Origin: Rosellinia necatrix
Lineage: Eukaryota > Ascomycota > Sordariomycetes > Xylariales > Xylariaceae
NCBI GenBank assembly: GCA_021209875.1
Contig: JAGYVD010000002.1
Span: 3,844,001-3,908,000 of the forward strand
Direction of reading: 5' to 3'
DNA: 64,000 nucleotides
Below the pieces are notes generated by a model. That model searched no databases. It was not told the DNA's origin and worked only from the letters and a program-made list of their open reading frames with translations. The position numbers were made by a program, and so were the translations under genes. Every line of letters starts with the position of its first letter. Position 1 is the stretch's first letter. Positions 1-10,569 of the stretch are shown here, one piece after another.

Positions 1-561
1 TAATGAAAGATACAACGGAATGACGACAGCCGCCTTTGCTTTCTACATATGGCACAACAGCGACCAAGGTTCTTTTATACAGATGGCTGATATGATATCA
101 TGCTTTTTATATTCGGTATTGGCACTACTAAACATATGGGCATATGGTTTAGCGGCGGCGTTCACGGTCAAAAGAGAGCAACTATTATTTGTGTAGCGCT
201 GGGCCGAAGGGCGAAATTGCGGGAAGACACAGTGCTCAGGTACTGGATGGAACAACAATTCCTACGCCTTATTATCCATGGATTACAAGATAGAAAACGA
301 ACAACGATTTCTCAATACCCCCTAGTTTTTCCAGCTTCGATTAACGATTGATTTATTGACCAATTTTTGGACAATCCCAGTGAAATTTTTAGGTGAACAG
401 TGGCTCGGAACCTTGTCTGCGTTTGAAAAATCTGTAAAAACGTCGATATAGTTCCTGTCGTAAGACATTATTACACTCTGGATCCTATATTCTCCCAAAC
501 GCCGCCCCCGCTTGATATTCAATCATAAGCCGATGGCTATAGTATATACCCCGTGTAGAAT
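1..561. other. Intergenic, no gene seen
   Basis: This stretch lies downstream of PEX8. Only short, uninformative reading frames occur. No RNA gene or repeat array was recognised. Confidence 0.6.
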
Positions 562-2667
562 TTACAACCTGCTTCTCTCCTTTTCGTCATGGACGAGCGC
601 GCCGCTCATCATGAATTCCCCTTGGGTGTGTGCCCCGCTGCCCACCATATCCCTGCCACCCCGCGTCCCCCACCAGGTGACGGCAGCGACGGCGCGGTCG
701 ACATCCAGCTCTCCGCTCGCGAGGATTTCCCAGAGCCGACGGCGCGCGACGTCGCGCATCTGCGGGTCTGGGATGGCGGTGCTGGCCTCGGCGGCGCGCG
801 ACAGCCACTCGTCGAGGAGGTGCACGGGCAGGTACGGCAGGGCGTCGATGAGCGCCAACACGAGGGCGGCCTGTTCCGAGACGGGGCTGGCCGCGAGCCC
901 GGCCGGCGGGTCTGCGGCGTCGGACGTCGGGGGCAGGGGCAGGGGGAGCGCCGCCGCGGCGGCGCCCTCGGCGCGGAACCGCAGCATCTCGAGCAACGTC
1001 TCGGAGAGGTCGGGGTGGATGACCGACATGGGGTAGGGGGGGCTGGCGACCTGCATCACGGTGCGGAAGGCGAGGCGGAACTGGCGCGGGGAGATGCGGG
1101 CCGGGAAGGACGAGAGCAGGGCGTCGATATAGAAGGGGACCAGCGGCGCGGCGAGGGCGCCGTGCTGCGGGCAGGAGAAGACGCTCAGGAGGGCCGAGTG
1201 GGAGGACTCGAAGAGCTCGAGCGTCAGGGACGACGGCGGGGCGTTGGCCGGCGACGTGAGCCAAGAGGCCGGGGCCAGGTTCGCGCTTGCGGGCGCGATG
1301 ATCAGCGCCTCGATCGAGGGCGTTGGGAGGGAGAGAGGGAGATGCTCGGCTGTGTTTAGGTAGAAGAGTGTCAAGGCCTGGTAAACAGGCGGCGGCACGA
1401 CATCCGACGGCGGAGGCAGTGTTTCCTGGAGGAAGCTAGCACAGCTGTCGGGGTACCGAGTTAGGATGTCGAGAGACGTGAGATATATGAACGTGTAGGC
1501 TTGGAATGTGTTGCCGTCCTGTCGAGACGAGATGAAGGATATATTTCGTAGTATATGTAGCGTCTTCGTTGCAAATATGGGCGCGGCAGTATTATTGCGT
1601 AGGCGAGGGTCGAGAAGGCACCGGCCGACCATGGGTTGTAATATTGCAACCACCGCAAACATAATCTTCTTCATCAGCTGCCAAAGCATCAGCCATGGCC
1701 CTTGGAGGACATCAGGCGACAACGTGGCTGATTCAACGGATAGGTCGACAAGCGAAAGCGCACAGTGTTCCCACTTCCCTAGCAGGTCAGCTGTGAATAA
1801 TAGAAGCTCGTCCTGAACGCGGAGAACAACGTCCGAGTCTCCTGCTTGCTCAACGGCGAAGGCAGCGAGGCGAGAAAGAGGCCCCATGTTTTGCGCCAAG
1901 GGCCGGGACTCAAGTTGCTGTATGCGATTGACCGAAGGGGAATTGGCAAGCCACCCGAGAGCACCGGTAGGCGCGATATCAAACTCAATTGCAGGAATGA
2001 AACCCCCCTGCTGGAAACCCTCCTCGGCCAGCATCGCTTCCACAGCAGCCGGGAGGAGGGTGTTGCCGTTGAGCAGCGCCTTATTAGCGCCAGATAGCAA
2101 AGGAAACGCATAGGTCAGAGCAAGCACAACAGCACCTCTCCCTAGCGCACCAGTCTGCGAGTTGTCCCCTAACGACAGATTTGCCGCTGTCACCACGGCT
2201 TGCTCCAGGGTGGAGCGTAGACGCCAGGAGAGAGACCTCCTATCCTCGCCCTCCATACCCATCAAGATACCCGCGAGAACCAAGGTGTGCTGCCATCGAC
2301 TGGACTTGTCGTCCAGGCCCTTCGCGACAGCGCGCGCCCAGTCATCGGCGCGAACACCGCTCCCCACCGGCGGCTGCCCCCCAACCGCCCCCGCTGGCGG
2401 ATTCGCGCTGTCCAGCTCGTTCCGGCGTACATGGATCGCAGCGGTGTTGAAGATGCTGATGATCCGGAGACAGGTGCGCAGGCCGTCGGGCTGCTGCCAT
2501 ACGGAGCGAGCGATGAGGAAATGGGAGGTGAGCAGCGAGAGGTTGAGGGGGTTGTTGAGGCTGGTCAGGAGCGCGTTCGTTGTCCCGAGGATCTTGTCGG
2601 TTCGAGAGGGATCGGGGGCATCTTGGTAGGCCCGCAGGACCGTGTTGAGCAGCCGGTCGGCGGGCAT
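562..2667 (-). CDS. PEX8: Peroxisome biogenesis factor 8 (Pex8-like)
   Basis: Single-exon gene of 701 residues starting at an ATG at 2667. The N-terminus (MPADRLLNTVLRAYQDA, followed by a stretch on losing test lines of Leu/Asn-rich helices) matches my recollection of fungal Pex8. The C-terminus ends in -SRL, a canonical PTS1 tripeptide, and Pex8 is a peroxin that itself carries a PTS1. Known role: an intraperoxisomal membrane-associated protein that links the docking (Pex13/14/17) and RING complexes and helps cargo release during matrix protein import. The sequence is mainly alpha-helical with no clear membrane span. A low-complexity Ala/Pro-rich insert near residues 590-620 is encoded by very GC-rich DNA. 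The -SRL ending is seen directly; the family name rests on recognition of the N-terminus and could be checked by homology search. Confidence 0.78.
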   Translation of the reverse strand: MPADRLLNTVLRAYQDAPDPSRTDKILGTTNALLTSLNNPLNLSLLTSHFLIARSVWQQPDGLRTCLRIISIFNTAAIHVRRNELDSANPPAGAVGGQPPVGSGVRADDWARAVAKGLDDKSSRWQHTLVLAGILMGMEGEDRRSLSWRLRSTLEQAVVTAANLSLGDNSQTGALGRGAVVLALTYAFPLLSGANKALLNGNTLLPAAVEAMLAEEGFQQGGFIPAIEFDIAPTGALGWLANSPSVNRIQQLESRPLAQNMGPLSRLAAFAVEQAGDSDVVLRVQDELLLFTADLLGKWEHCALSLVDLSVESATLSPDVLQGPWLMLWQLMKKIMFAVVAILQPMVGRCLLDPRLRNNTAAPIFATKTLHILRNISFISSRQDGNTFQAYTFIYLTSLDILTRYPDSCASFLQETLPPPSDVVPPPVYQALTLFYLNTAEHLPLSLPTPSIEALIIAPASANLAPASWLTSPANAPPSSLTLELFESSHSALLSVFSCPQHGALAAPLVPFYIDALLSSFPARISPRQFRLAFRTVMQVASPPYPMSVIHPDLSETLLEMLRFRAEGAAAAALPLPLPPTSDAADPPAGLAASPVSEQAALVLALIDALPYLPVHLLDEWLSRAAEASTAIPDPQMRDVARRRLWEILASGELDVDRAVAAVTWWGTRGGRDMVGSGAHTQGEFMMSGALVHDEKERSRL

Positions 2668-3239
2668 GTTGGGCCGGGTTTGACGTTTGATCTAGCGGCT
2701 ATTATGGATTTACGGACTCATGGCTGATGCGTTGGGGGTCGCGGGAGTCGCAGCAGCCCTCAAGTAGCAGGAGATAGGATCGGGCGAATCGTCTTGTTTG
2801 GCGACAATTGTTGGTTGTATTTCATAGCCGAAGCTACCTAAGTACCTACCTAGGTAGTAGCTAAGGTATTTTGCCGAGGCATTATGTAGGTACTAGGTAA
2901 GCCAAGCTAGGTACTTACGGTAAGGCACCGCTGTGCGCAGTATTACGGGTGCCCACCCACTGGAACGGATAGCCGGAGTGGGCCCAGGCTAAGGTAGGAC
3001 TCGTAGGAGACGTTGCAAAGGGGCGCAAGAAACAGTGTGTACAATATCTCTCACGGAGAGATCTCCAAACACCTGCCTTAGCACCTCCTTGTCAATGGTG
3101 CCTCTCCTGTGATATAATTACAGCTCCTAACCTCTCCTCTCCTAACGTCCGTACATGCGTAATGCCGTGTTGCGGTATCGGAAATGCCATTCTATAAAAA
3201 TATTCTGGGAACATAATTTCGTTCTAGAGAACCGGCTAG
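2668..3239. promoter_or_regulatory. Divergent promoter region PEX8 / TMEM170-like gene
   Basis: About 570 nt separate two divergent start codons. Positions 2835-2930 hold a cluster of TACCTA/TAGGTA units, the same dispersed repeat seen in most other spacers of the window. No specific binding site can be assigned. Confidence 0.4.
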
Positions 3240-3795
3240 ATGCCTAATTTACGGTCAGTTCTTGCTAATTCCCCCGATTGGACTGCGAGCTTGGGATTAA
3301 CGTTGACTTCTGGCATTAGCTGCCCTGATTATCCGCCACCTGACTATCGTCTGTCTCGATTTCCCGGTCTTTGCTGGCCTCCTCAAACCTGCGTGATCTA
3401 TTCCGTATACGACTCGTGGCGGTTTACTCTCATATGGACCCTGATCCTCTTCACCGCATTCCACCTTAGCGCTACTGCTATCGCCCTGCTGATGCAGGTT
3501 GGCAAGCCGAGGTCGATATGGAAGTATCTAGTTGCCATTCCTATCATATATACTATTGTAGCAGGCCTCGAGGCCCTCGTCGCTGGTAGTGTTGTTGGTT
3601 CTATGTAAGCCCCCCACACCGTTGCACCGGCCGCTCATGGTGCGGGAATGAGACTGATCATACATCCTTATCAGTCTTGGCGCTGTATACATTGCCGCAT
3701 GCTACAAGATGTCGACATGGATCCCCTTTATCTGGGGCCTTATCAACGTATTGATTTTGATTATATCATCTTTTACGATTCAAGGAGGTCTATAA
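3240..3795 (+). CDS. TMEM170-family integral membrane protein
   Basis: Two exons, 3240-3604 and 3675-3795, give 161 residues. The 70-nt intron has a GTAAGC donor, a CTGAT branch site and a CAG acceptor. Splicing restores a C-terminus (YKMSTWIPFIWGLINVL, ending IQGGL) that closely matches metazoan TMEM170 (Pfam Tmemb_170). Three hydrophobic segments are visible: about residues 60-82, 92-115 and 136-153. TMEM170A in animals shapes ER sheets and the nuclear envelope; the fungal role is unknown to me. Reading straight through the donor would stop the protein at residue 122, before the most conserved part, so the spliced form is preferred. The stop codon lies 10 nt from the end of the convergent acetyltransferase gene. 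Confidence 0.8.
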
Positions 3796-3805
3796 GAGAC
3801 CATCG

Positions 3806-4624
3806 TCACTGCGTCTCAGAGATGGGAATCTCAGCAGGCGGGGTATAACCAGGCGGCAGCTCCTCCGTGGGCATTCCTCGAACCGCCTTCAGGACTCTCG
3901 CCGGATTGCCGGCCGCGATCACGAAAGGAGGAATGTTTTTGGTTACCACGCTCCCCGCCCCTATCGTAGAGCCTCGGCCGATCGTAACTCCAGGAAGGAC
4001 CGTAACATTCCCGCCGAACCAGCAGTCCTCGCCAATGGTAATGGGAGCGCCGGCCTCAGGCCCGTTCGTACCATTGCGCACTCTCGGGTCTGTCGGATGG
4101 CTCCCCGAGAAGAACGAGCAGTTAGGGCCTATGAGCGTTCGATCACCAACAATGATGGGGCAGGTGTCAATCCAAGTTGAGTTACTATTGATGTACACGT
4201 TCTTGCCAACCCTTGTATGGTGAGCCCTCTCCGCTGACTTTGATCTGTGGGAAGACATACTTGACGTTGAAACCATAATCCATCTTGATGGGGCGATCGC
4301 ACCAAACATAGTCGGCTAACAAATCCTCGTCTTCTTCTGGCGTGGCGGCCTGCGATGGAAGAGGCGTTTCATCGTCTACAATCCTGTTTTGGATTATGTC
4401 AGATAGTTCACCAATCTGACGGGAACAGACAAGAATGGACAGCCATACATCTGGAACAGCTCGACGAGCGTCCGTCTCCTCATGTCTTCAGTACTATTGT
4501 ACCGCTCGAACGCGCGCCGGCACCGTCGGCGAGCCTCTATGAGGTCTGGGGTGAAGGCGAAATAGAGCTCTCCATTTTCCATCCGTCGCCTGTTTTCTTT
4601 TGGATCCAACGCCCGCAAAGCCAT
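3806..4624 (-). CDS. Maltose O-acetyltransferase-like (NodL/LacA family, left-handed beta-helix)
   Basis: Three exons on the minus strand: 4449-4624, 4261-4383 and 3806-4211. They encode 234 residues. Introns are 65 nt (GTATGG...CAG, branch CTGAC) and 49 nt (GTATGT...AAG). The N-terminal part (MENGELYFAFTPDLIEAR) is the Mac domain of maltose/galactoside acetyltransferases. The rest has hexapeptide repeats, including WIDTCPIIVGDRTLIGPNC, GEDCWFGGNVTVLPGVTIG and GAGSVVTKNIP, with the FFSGSHP segment carrying the likely catalytic His. The family moves acetyl from acetyl-CoA to sugar hydroxyls, usually as a cytosolic trimer. The start is taken at 4624 (MALRALDP) because it puts the Mac domain at the normal distance; an upstream ATG at 4747 is possible but adds an atypical extension. 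The physiological substrate is unknown. Confidence 0.85.
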
Positions 4625-5465
4625 AGTAGGAAGAGTATCACAGTAAGAAATTGGGTAGTTGTCTAGAGACAATGGGGGGGTTAGCTGTCCACTGCATGGT
4701 GAGCCACCCCCCCTCATATAGGATATTTGAATAAGCAGTAGCTCCATTTTCGAGTGGGGTTGGGGTTATTCTTTGACTGGCACTCGGGATTAGATTAGTA
4801 GCCCACAAGAATCTCTACCTAGGCACTATTTAACCTTGGTATGATCTCAAACAAGTTGCATCCGCTGTGGTCTAGGTTGGCCCTGCCAGCTTGGTCTATA
4901 TATCTATGTATAGTTATATAAATATATATTTTCGAGTTTAGGTTTCATTCACATGCCGAACGGAGACATGTCTTACAGTAATTTGGACTTGAGAATATAA
5001 CTAACGCAGGTCCTAAATGTAGGGGGGTGATGAAAGGGCCCACCACAATCGTGTAACCTTAGACCAACCGGGGCATGTCAGGCACTCCCGAAAATGTCCG
5101 TTTCCAGTCGCGGGGTAGTTACTTCGAGATAGATTGGACACATGCTAACCCAACCTAACGCCGTGCCGCCTTCAACCGCCAGGGAGCCGGGGGTGTGGAG
5201 GCGGGGGGTTGGGGGCAGTTTCCCATCTTGCGATTCTGCCAACGGCTGCCGCCCAATTTGTTCCACCCTGCCGCTGTTTGCTGCGTTGCCCCACGCTTCG
5301 TTCTTATCCAGCAACTCAAAGAAGTACATACACACGCCGAGCTACCTGCCCAGGAGTTTCGGCTGACAGCGTGAATATGACGGCGACTGTTGCTTGGGAC
5401 CTTCTTTATTCTTGGAAAACTGCCCGAGAACCAATCACCATACCGAAACCGACTCACTTATCACA
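4625..5465. promoter_or_regulatory. Divergent promoter region, acetyltransferase / STE14
   Basis: This spacer lies between divergent genes. An AT-rich stretch of TATATA type occurs near 4895-4930. Nothing coding was seen. Confidence 0.4.
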
Positions 5466-5613
5466 ATGGACTCCCCGCCCAATAGGTAAGCGATTCTCTT
5501 TCTCCTCGCCGGGCTATGAGGACCTTAAAGCTTTATGGTCTTCATTGATTCTATTGCTAGTTCCTGTTGATTGAGTCGACCAAACGCTCGTGAGGCCCGA
5601 ATTCCTACACAAA

Positions 5614-6600
5614 ATGCCGTCTGGTAATTCGCACCCTCCACCCTCAACCGCCTTGGCTGTCAGACCGGGTTCTCCCGTCACACCCGACACGCCCAGCTTC
5701 TCTCCGGTCTCCGCTTTCAACGAGGACTTGAATGATGAGACGCCTTGGGCTACAAGACGCCGTCGCCGTCGCTCACTTGTTGCAGACGCGCTTTCTCCGA
5801 TCGCGATACGCTCCTCAGAAGGAAATACTGACGAAGTATTACCCAGGCACAGTCCCGGTGCCCCAAACGCGCACGCACGACCCGACCATGCCTACTTGCC
5901 CGGCCAGGCGAAGTCCCTCGAGGGCATAGCCATTCGATCTTTCTGTCTCGGCGCCTCCCTCTGCCTCTCCGTCATAACCATGATCGCCATCTTCAGCTTC
6001 ACCGCGTCGCCCCTTTGGCGCCTACCATTCTTTTTTAGCGCGCTCTCGACTTTTCACTTCCTGGAGTTCTGGACCACGGCCAAATACAACACGGCAGTGG
6101 CCAACATTGGCTCCTTTCTACTAACGGCGAACTGGCCTGCGTATGCGATCGCGCACGTGGTAGCTTCGCTTGAATGCCTACTGACGAGCCTACTATTCCC
6201 CAATCGTGCGTGGGCACCATTCTACAGTGGTCACATCCTCCTCTTCTTGGGATTTATACTCGTCGTTATGGGGCAGACCGCTCGCAGCCTAGCCATGGCC
6301 CAGGCTGGCCGGTCTTTCAATCATACCATTCAACGTAAGAAAAAGGACGACCACACGCTAGTCACAACAGGAGTGTACTCGTTTTTACGACATCCGGCAT
6401 ACTTCGGTTTTTTCTATTGGGGGGTCGGCACCCAGCTGGTTCTGGGCAATCCGATATGCTTTGTTGGGTATGTAATTGTGCTATGGAAGTTCTTCTCGTC
6501 GCGCATCAAGTCGGAAGAAGTTGATCTCGTCCGGTTCTTCGAAGACGATTACGTCGACTATAGAAAGAGGGTTGGCACCGGTATACCTTTCATTAGATGA
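5614..6600 (+). CDS. STE14: Protein-S-isoprenylcysteine O-methyltransferase (Ste14/ICMT)
   Basis: From the ATG at 5614 the protein has 328 residues. It has a disordered basic N-terminus, several membrane spans between about residues 105 and 225, and the ICMT signature at the C-terminus: RHPAYFGFFYWGVGTQ from R259, the NP of LVLGNP, and the EE pair at about 301-302 before RFFEDDY and the terminal IPFI. The enzyme carboxyl-methylates farnesylated/geranylgeranylated C-terminal cysteines of CaaX proteins (a-factor-type pheromone, Ras, Rho) in the ER membrane. An alternative 5' structure is plausible: ATG at 5466, a 20-nt exon ending at 5485 with a perfect GTAAGC donor, and an acceptor at 5594 (exon 2 from 5595). 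It joins in frame and adds MDSPPNRPEFLHK upstream of the internal Met. Family length does not decide between the two starts. Confidence 0.92.
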   Translation: MPSGNSHPPPSTALAVRPGSPVTPDTPSFSPVSAFNEDLNDETPWATRRRRRRSLVADALSPIAIRSSEGNTDEVLPRHSPGAPNAHARPDHAYLPGQAKSLEGIAIRSFCLGASLCLSVITMIAIFSFTASPLWRLPFFFSALSTFHFLEFWTTAKYNTAVANIGSFLLTANWPAYAIAHVVASLECLLTSLLFPNRAWAPFYSGHILLFLGFILVVMGQTARSLAMAQAGRSFNHTIQRKKKDDHTLVTTGVYSFLRHPAYFGFFYWGVGTQLVLGNPICFVGYVIVLWKFFSSRIKSEEVDLVRFFEDDYVDYRKRVGTGIPFIR

Positions 6601-7400
6601 ATGCGTAGGGCCAAGCGAGTGGGAATCCTTCCGTCGAGGAATTCGGGAGAGATTTGTACATTATTCAGCGTTTTTTAAGGGACGTCGCTGTGGCCGTACC
6701 TATATCCTATATCTAGACTATACTACCTATCTAAAAGGTAAATCGCCACGGCGACGTACTATCGTGGCTTGCAAAGTCGGTTATAAAAAATTTATTCCAG
6801 AATAGCTTGGTATCCTCGACTAGTTCGTCGCAATGATGTGGTTAGTCGAGCAGGTTCTCGACACTGCAAGAAAACAAAGCATGGTGGTAGAGACTGGATC
6901 ACATGTGCTGATGTAAATAGCAGGCATATCTATCTACCTAGATACCCTAGGGACTTGCCTAGTTAGCTACCTGAGTAGGTTCATACCTAGGTAGGTCCCT
7001 CCTGAAGAGAGGCAGGTTGAGGTAGGTGGAGCCTCGAGGTAGTCAATAAAGGATGCAGCGGCAGTGGTTAGTGTACCTACCTAGGTAAGTACTCACTTAA
7101 GTAGGTACCTACAGGGATACGTGTGCTGGCCCACAGGCTTTCTAGCCACATTGCTTCTACTTATCGATAGTGGAGGTAGGGAATTGGTACCCTTGGCACT
7201 TGGAATTAAGAAGGCCACGATTCAAGACCAGATTCCCGCTAACATGAACTCTATAGGCCGATAGTAGAAGCATCGAAGCAACAGAGTCGTGCCTCACATA
7301 CACGCCTGCCCTCGAAGCCTCGACCTATGATCAACCACATCCCTAGTGACCCGTCTGTAAGACCGTTACCAAAGACCCCGTCACAGGGCACGTCTGCGCA
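6601..7400. promoter_or_regulatory. Intergenic, SEC63 upstream region with TAGGTA repeat cluster
   Basis: This is the 3' side of STE14 and the 5' side of SEC63. Positions 6930-7110 are dense in CCTAGGTAGG/TACCTACC units. No gene was seen. Confidence 0.5.
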
Positions 7401-9546
7401 ATGAGTTCAGACTACTCTTACGACGAGCAGGGCCAGTTCTACCCCTTCTTCATCTTCACGCTCTCGACCATCGTGACCCTGCCTCTCACGTACAGCCTGC
7501 TCACGCCGTCCCAAGACCCGGAAGCCCTCGCGCCGAGGATACGGACCTCGTACAAGCCCGAGCATGCCGACCTCATCCAGGCGCAGACCAAGGCGCACAA
7601 GCGCAAGCAGCGCAAGGTGAAGCGTGCCATCGCCGCCTTCGTCGGCTGGGCCATCATGGCCGGCATGATCTACCTGATCGTCACGACCCAGCGCACGACG
7701 GCCAAGCTATGGAACCCGTACGACATCCTCGGCATATCCGAATCCGCCACCGAGAAGCAAATCAAGACCCATTACAAGAGGCTTGGGCTCAAGTTCCACC
7801 CTGACAAGATCCGCCCCGACCCCGCCAAGAACGAGACCATCGAGTCACTGAACGATAAATGGGTGGACATATCCAAGGCGTACCAGGCCCTGACCGACGA
7901 GGACGTGCGGAACAACTGGGTGCAGTACGGCCACCCGGACGGCAAGCAGGGCTTCTCCATCGGCATCGCCCTTCCCAAGTTCATCGTGTCGGACGGGAAC
8001 GGCAAGTATGTCGTGTTGGTATACGCCATGCTCCTGGGAGTATTGCTTCCCTATCTTGTCGGGTCGTGGTGGTACGGCACCCAGCGTATGACGAAGGAGG
8101 GCGTCCAAGTGGAGAGCGCCAACAACCTCTTCCGTGAATACACCGACGCAGCCGATGAGGGGGACCTGGTCACCGCGGTGAGCGCCGGCATAGAGTTCAG
8201 GTCGTTTCTTAAGGGCGACAAGGCCGAGTCTGGCCTTGCGAAGATCGAGTCAAGAATCCTAGACAAGGGCCAGGTCACTCCCTTCGCCGGCGGCCTCTCC
8301 GAGAAGGATAAAAACAAGCTGGAAGATATGGAGAGTGGTGTCAGGCGCAAGGTCCTCGCTCTACTTTGGGCCTATCTCGGCAGAGTCGAGCTGGACGACC
8401 AAGCCCTTAACAGCGCCAAGTACCTGGTCGCCCCCGTGGCCCAGAGTCTTTGCCGGTCTTTCACTGCTATAGCACTTGCGTATGGAAACACGGCGCCCTT
8501 GTTGTCCTCCTATCGCATCAGCCAGCGGCTCATCCAAGCCATCCCACCAGATGCCTCTCCACTTTTTCAGCTCCCACACTTTATCCCAGCTGTTGTTAAG
8601 GCAATTGAGGATGATTCAAAGATCCACATGACCATCCAACAGTTTATGAACCTACCAGACTCTCATCGGAGAAAACTGGCTATCGGCAAGGATCTCCTGA
8701 CCGAAGAACAGTACAAGACAGCCCTTGAGGTCTCCCAGCAACTGCCTTACTTTCAGGTCGCAAAAGCATTCTTCAAGGTGACTGGCGAGAAATACATTAT
8801 TCCACAGTCTCTAGTATCGTTTGTTGTAAAGGGCCGGTTTGTACCCCCGGGTAGCAACGATGTCCCTGCCATCAATGAGCTCGACCTCGAAGATATTGAT
8901 CCGGCTGAAGATGACCTAGATGCGATGCTAGGGCGTAAAAAGACCGTCAAAGACGCTAATGGAAAGATAATAACCGAGGAGTATAAACCAGTTGCTCCCC
9001 CCATCACATTTGCTCCTTACTACACCCGAGACCATTCGCCGAAGTGGCACGTGTTCTTATCAGACAGCAAGCAAGGCAGGATGGCAGTCCCCCCTTTTAC
9101 TTTTACTACGTTTGACAAGCCGATATTCACACCCGACGGTAAACCCACATACAACATGCAGACTATGAAGGCCCAATTTGCCGCGCCCCCACAAGCCGGC
9201 AAATACACCTTTGTTATGCACCTGGTATGCGACAGCTACGTCGGCTTTGACACCAACATGGAGGTCACACTCTCTGTAGAGGAAACTAGCAAGGCAGCCC
9301 AAATGGCTGCAGAAGATGAAATCAGCGAGCCCGAAGAGGGTGAGTACTCTTCTAACCCTATTCTTGCCGTGCCCATAACTAACACCTGCAATAGATTCGC
9401 TTGCTGGTCAAATGAGTGCCTTGAAGGGTGGGGCTGTTGCTAAGCGGAAGACAACGGGAGAAGATGAATCCGATGAGGAGAGCGGGACGGAGGAGGAAGA
9501 GTCAGATACCTCTGCCACGAACACGGATACGGATAATGAGTCTTGA
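7401..9546 (+). CDS. SEC63: ER protein translocation subunit Sec63
   Basis: Two exons, 7401-9339 and 9395-9546, give 696 residues. The 55-nt intron has GTGAGT, branch CTAAC and acceptor TAG. Three membrane spans are visible at about residues 15-33, 77-95 and 200-222. A lumenal J domain sits between spans 2 and 3 with the HPD motif at H133-P134-D135, which stimulates BiP/Kar2 ATPase. A Sec63/Brl module follows, with its IPQSLVSFVVKGRF and late Ig-like segments. The spliced second exon ends in a strongly acidic Glu/Asp/Ser/Thr tail, as in other Sec63 proteins, where it binds Sec62. Without splicing the protein would end in a Cys/Trp-rich tail with no counterpart. Role: post-translational import into the ER with Sec61, Sec62 and Kar2. 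Confidence 0.95.
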
Positions 9547-10569
9547 GGTACCCGGTGCATTGTTCATTATTTCCGCCCGCACCACTCGTGGCAAGCCCAA
9601 GCCGAAGAAGAGCGGCCGCCGGTGTGGGTCGCATATATCGCCCTCTATTTTATATCAAGAAGGGGTAATACGCTTTGTAGTCTTCGCAACACTAGCGTGT
9701 ATGTGAAAGAAGCATAGGTCGGCGCATTTGGCGTTGGGGTGCTATGCATTTAGCAATATAGGCGATGGTCTATCAGGCGCACACATACCTACGCGAGCAG
9801 GTGTTGGTAGAAATAAGTATACTGTTTAGGTTTGTGTTGTGCCTGTCCTCTACCTCGGAAACCCGTTCCCCTCTCACACAGGCCTGTAATTATACAATGG
9901 GGTTGGGATTCAACAAATACTATTGGCACTTTCCACAACTCTGATCACATACCCGCACTTCAATGCACATACGTAAGATAGCAAAAGGCAACAACACTAA
10001 AATCCCATCAAACACCGTAACCATACGACAACACCAGGCTAACCCCCGGCGTTTAATTCCAGCCTTCCCCACGGCGCACTCCATTGTTGGTTTGAGATTT
10101 GGGAGAAGGGGGATGTTCTGACGGCACCTGGTGAGATACGCATTCTTACCCTATTGCGAGACGGAAGGCAAACTACAGTTCTGAATTGGGGATATATCGA
10201 GATAATGGTAACGTTGCTCTACGACTCAGGATAGATGAATATACATGATGGGAGCACAATAAAACTAAGATATATAGATACTCCTATAAAGCAGATACCC
10301 AACCGAAGAAAACTACAGCAGTCATAGCCGCTGGTAGAGCTGCGAAGAGCTGATGCCTTACATGAACAAAACGAACCAGCCTTGCCTGAGTGCGCTTGGA
10401 TAGCATGTCATAATAAACAACCCCCGCGCTGTAGCTCAAAAAGCACACACAGACACACAGACACACAGACACAGGGGGAGAGAGAACCCAGCCGCCGTGC
10501 CGTGTCAAGAGCCGTGGTTAATTATATAGCCAAATTTCCCTCTGTAAATTATTTGCCAATGGCCCTAAC
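9547..10569. other. Convergent 3' intergenic region
   Basis: This stretch lies between the 3' ends of SEC63 and the DENN-family gene. It contains a CA/ACAG simple repeat at 10443-10475. No gene was seen. Confidence 0.5.

Noticed and set aside
587..1359. Long open frames on both strands inside the PEX8 gene
   Set aside because: They are by-products of very GC-rich DNA; the translations are Arg/Gly/Pro-rich with no domain, while the Pex8 frame is protein-like throughout.
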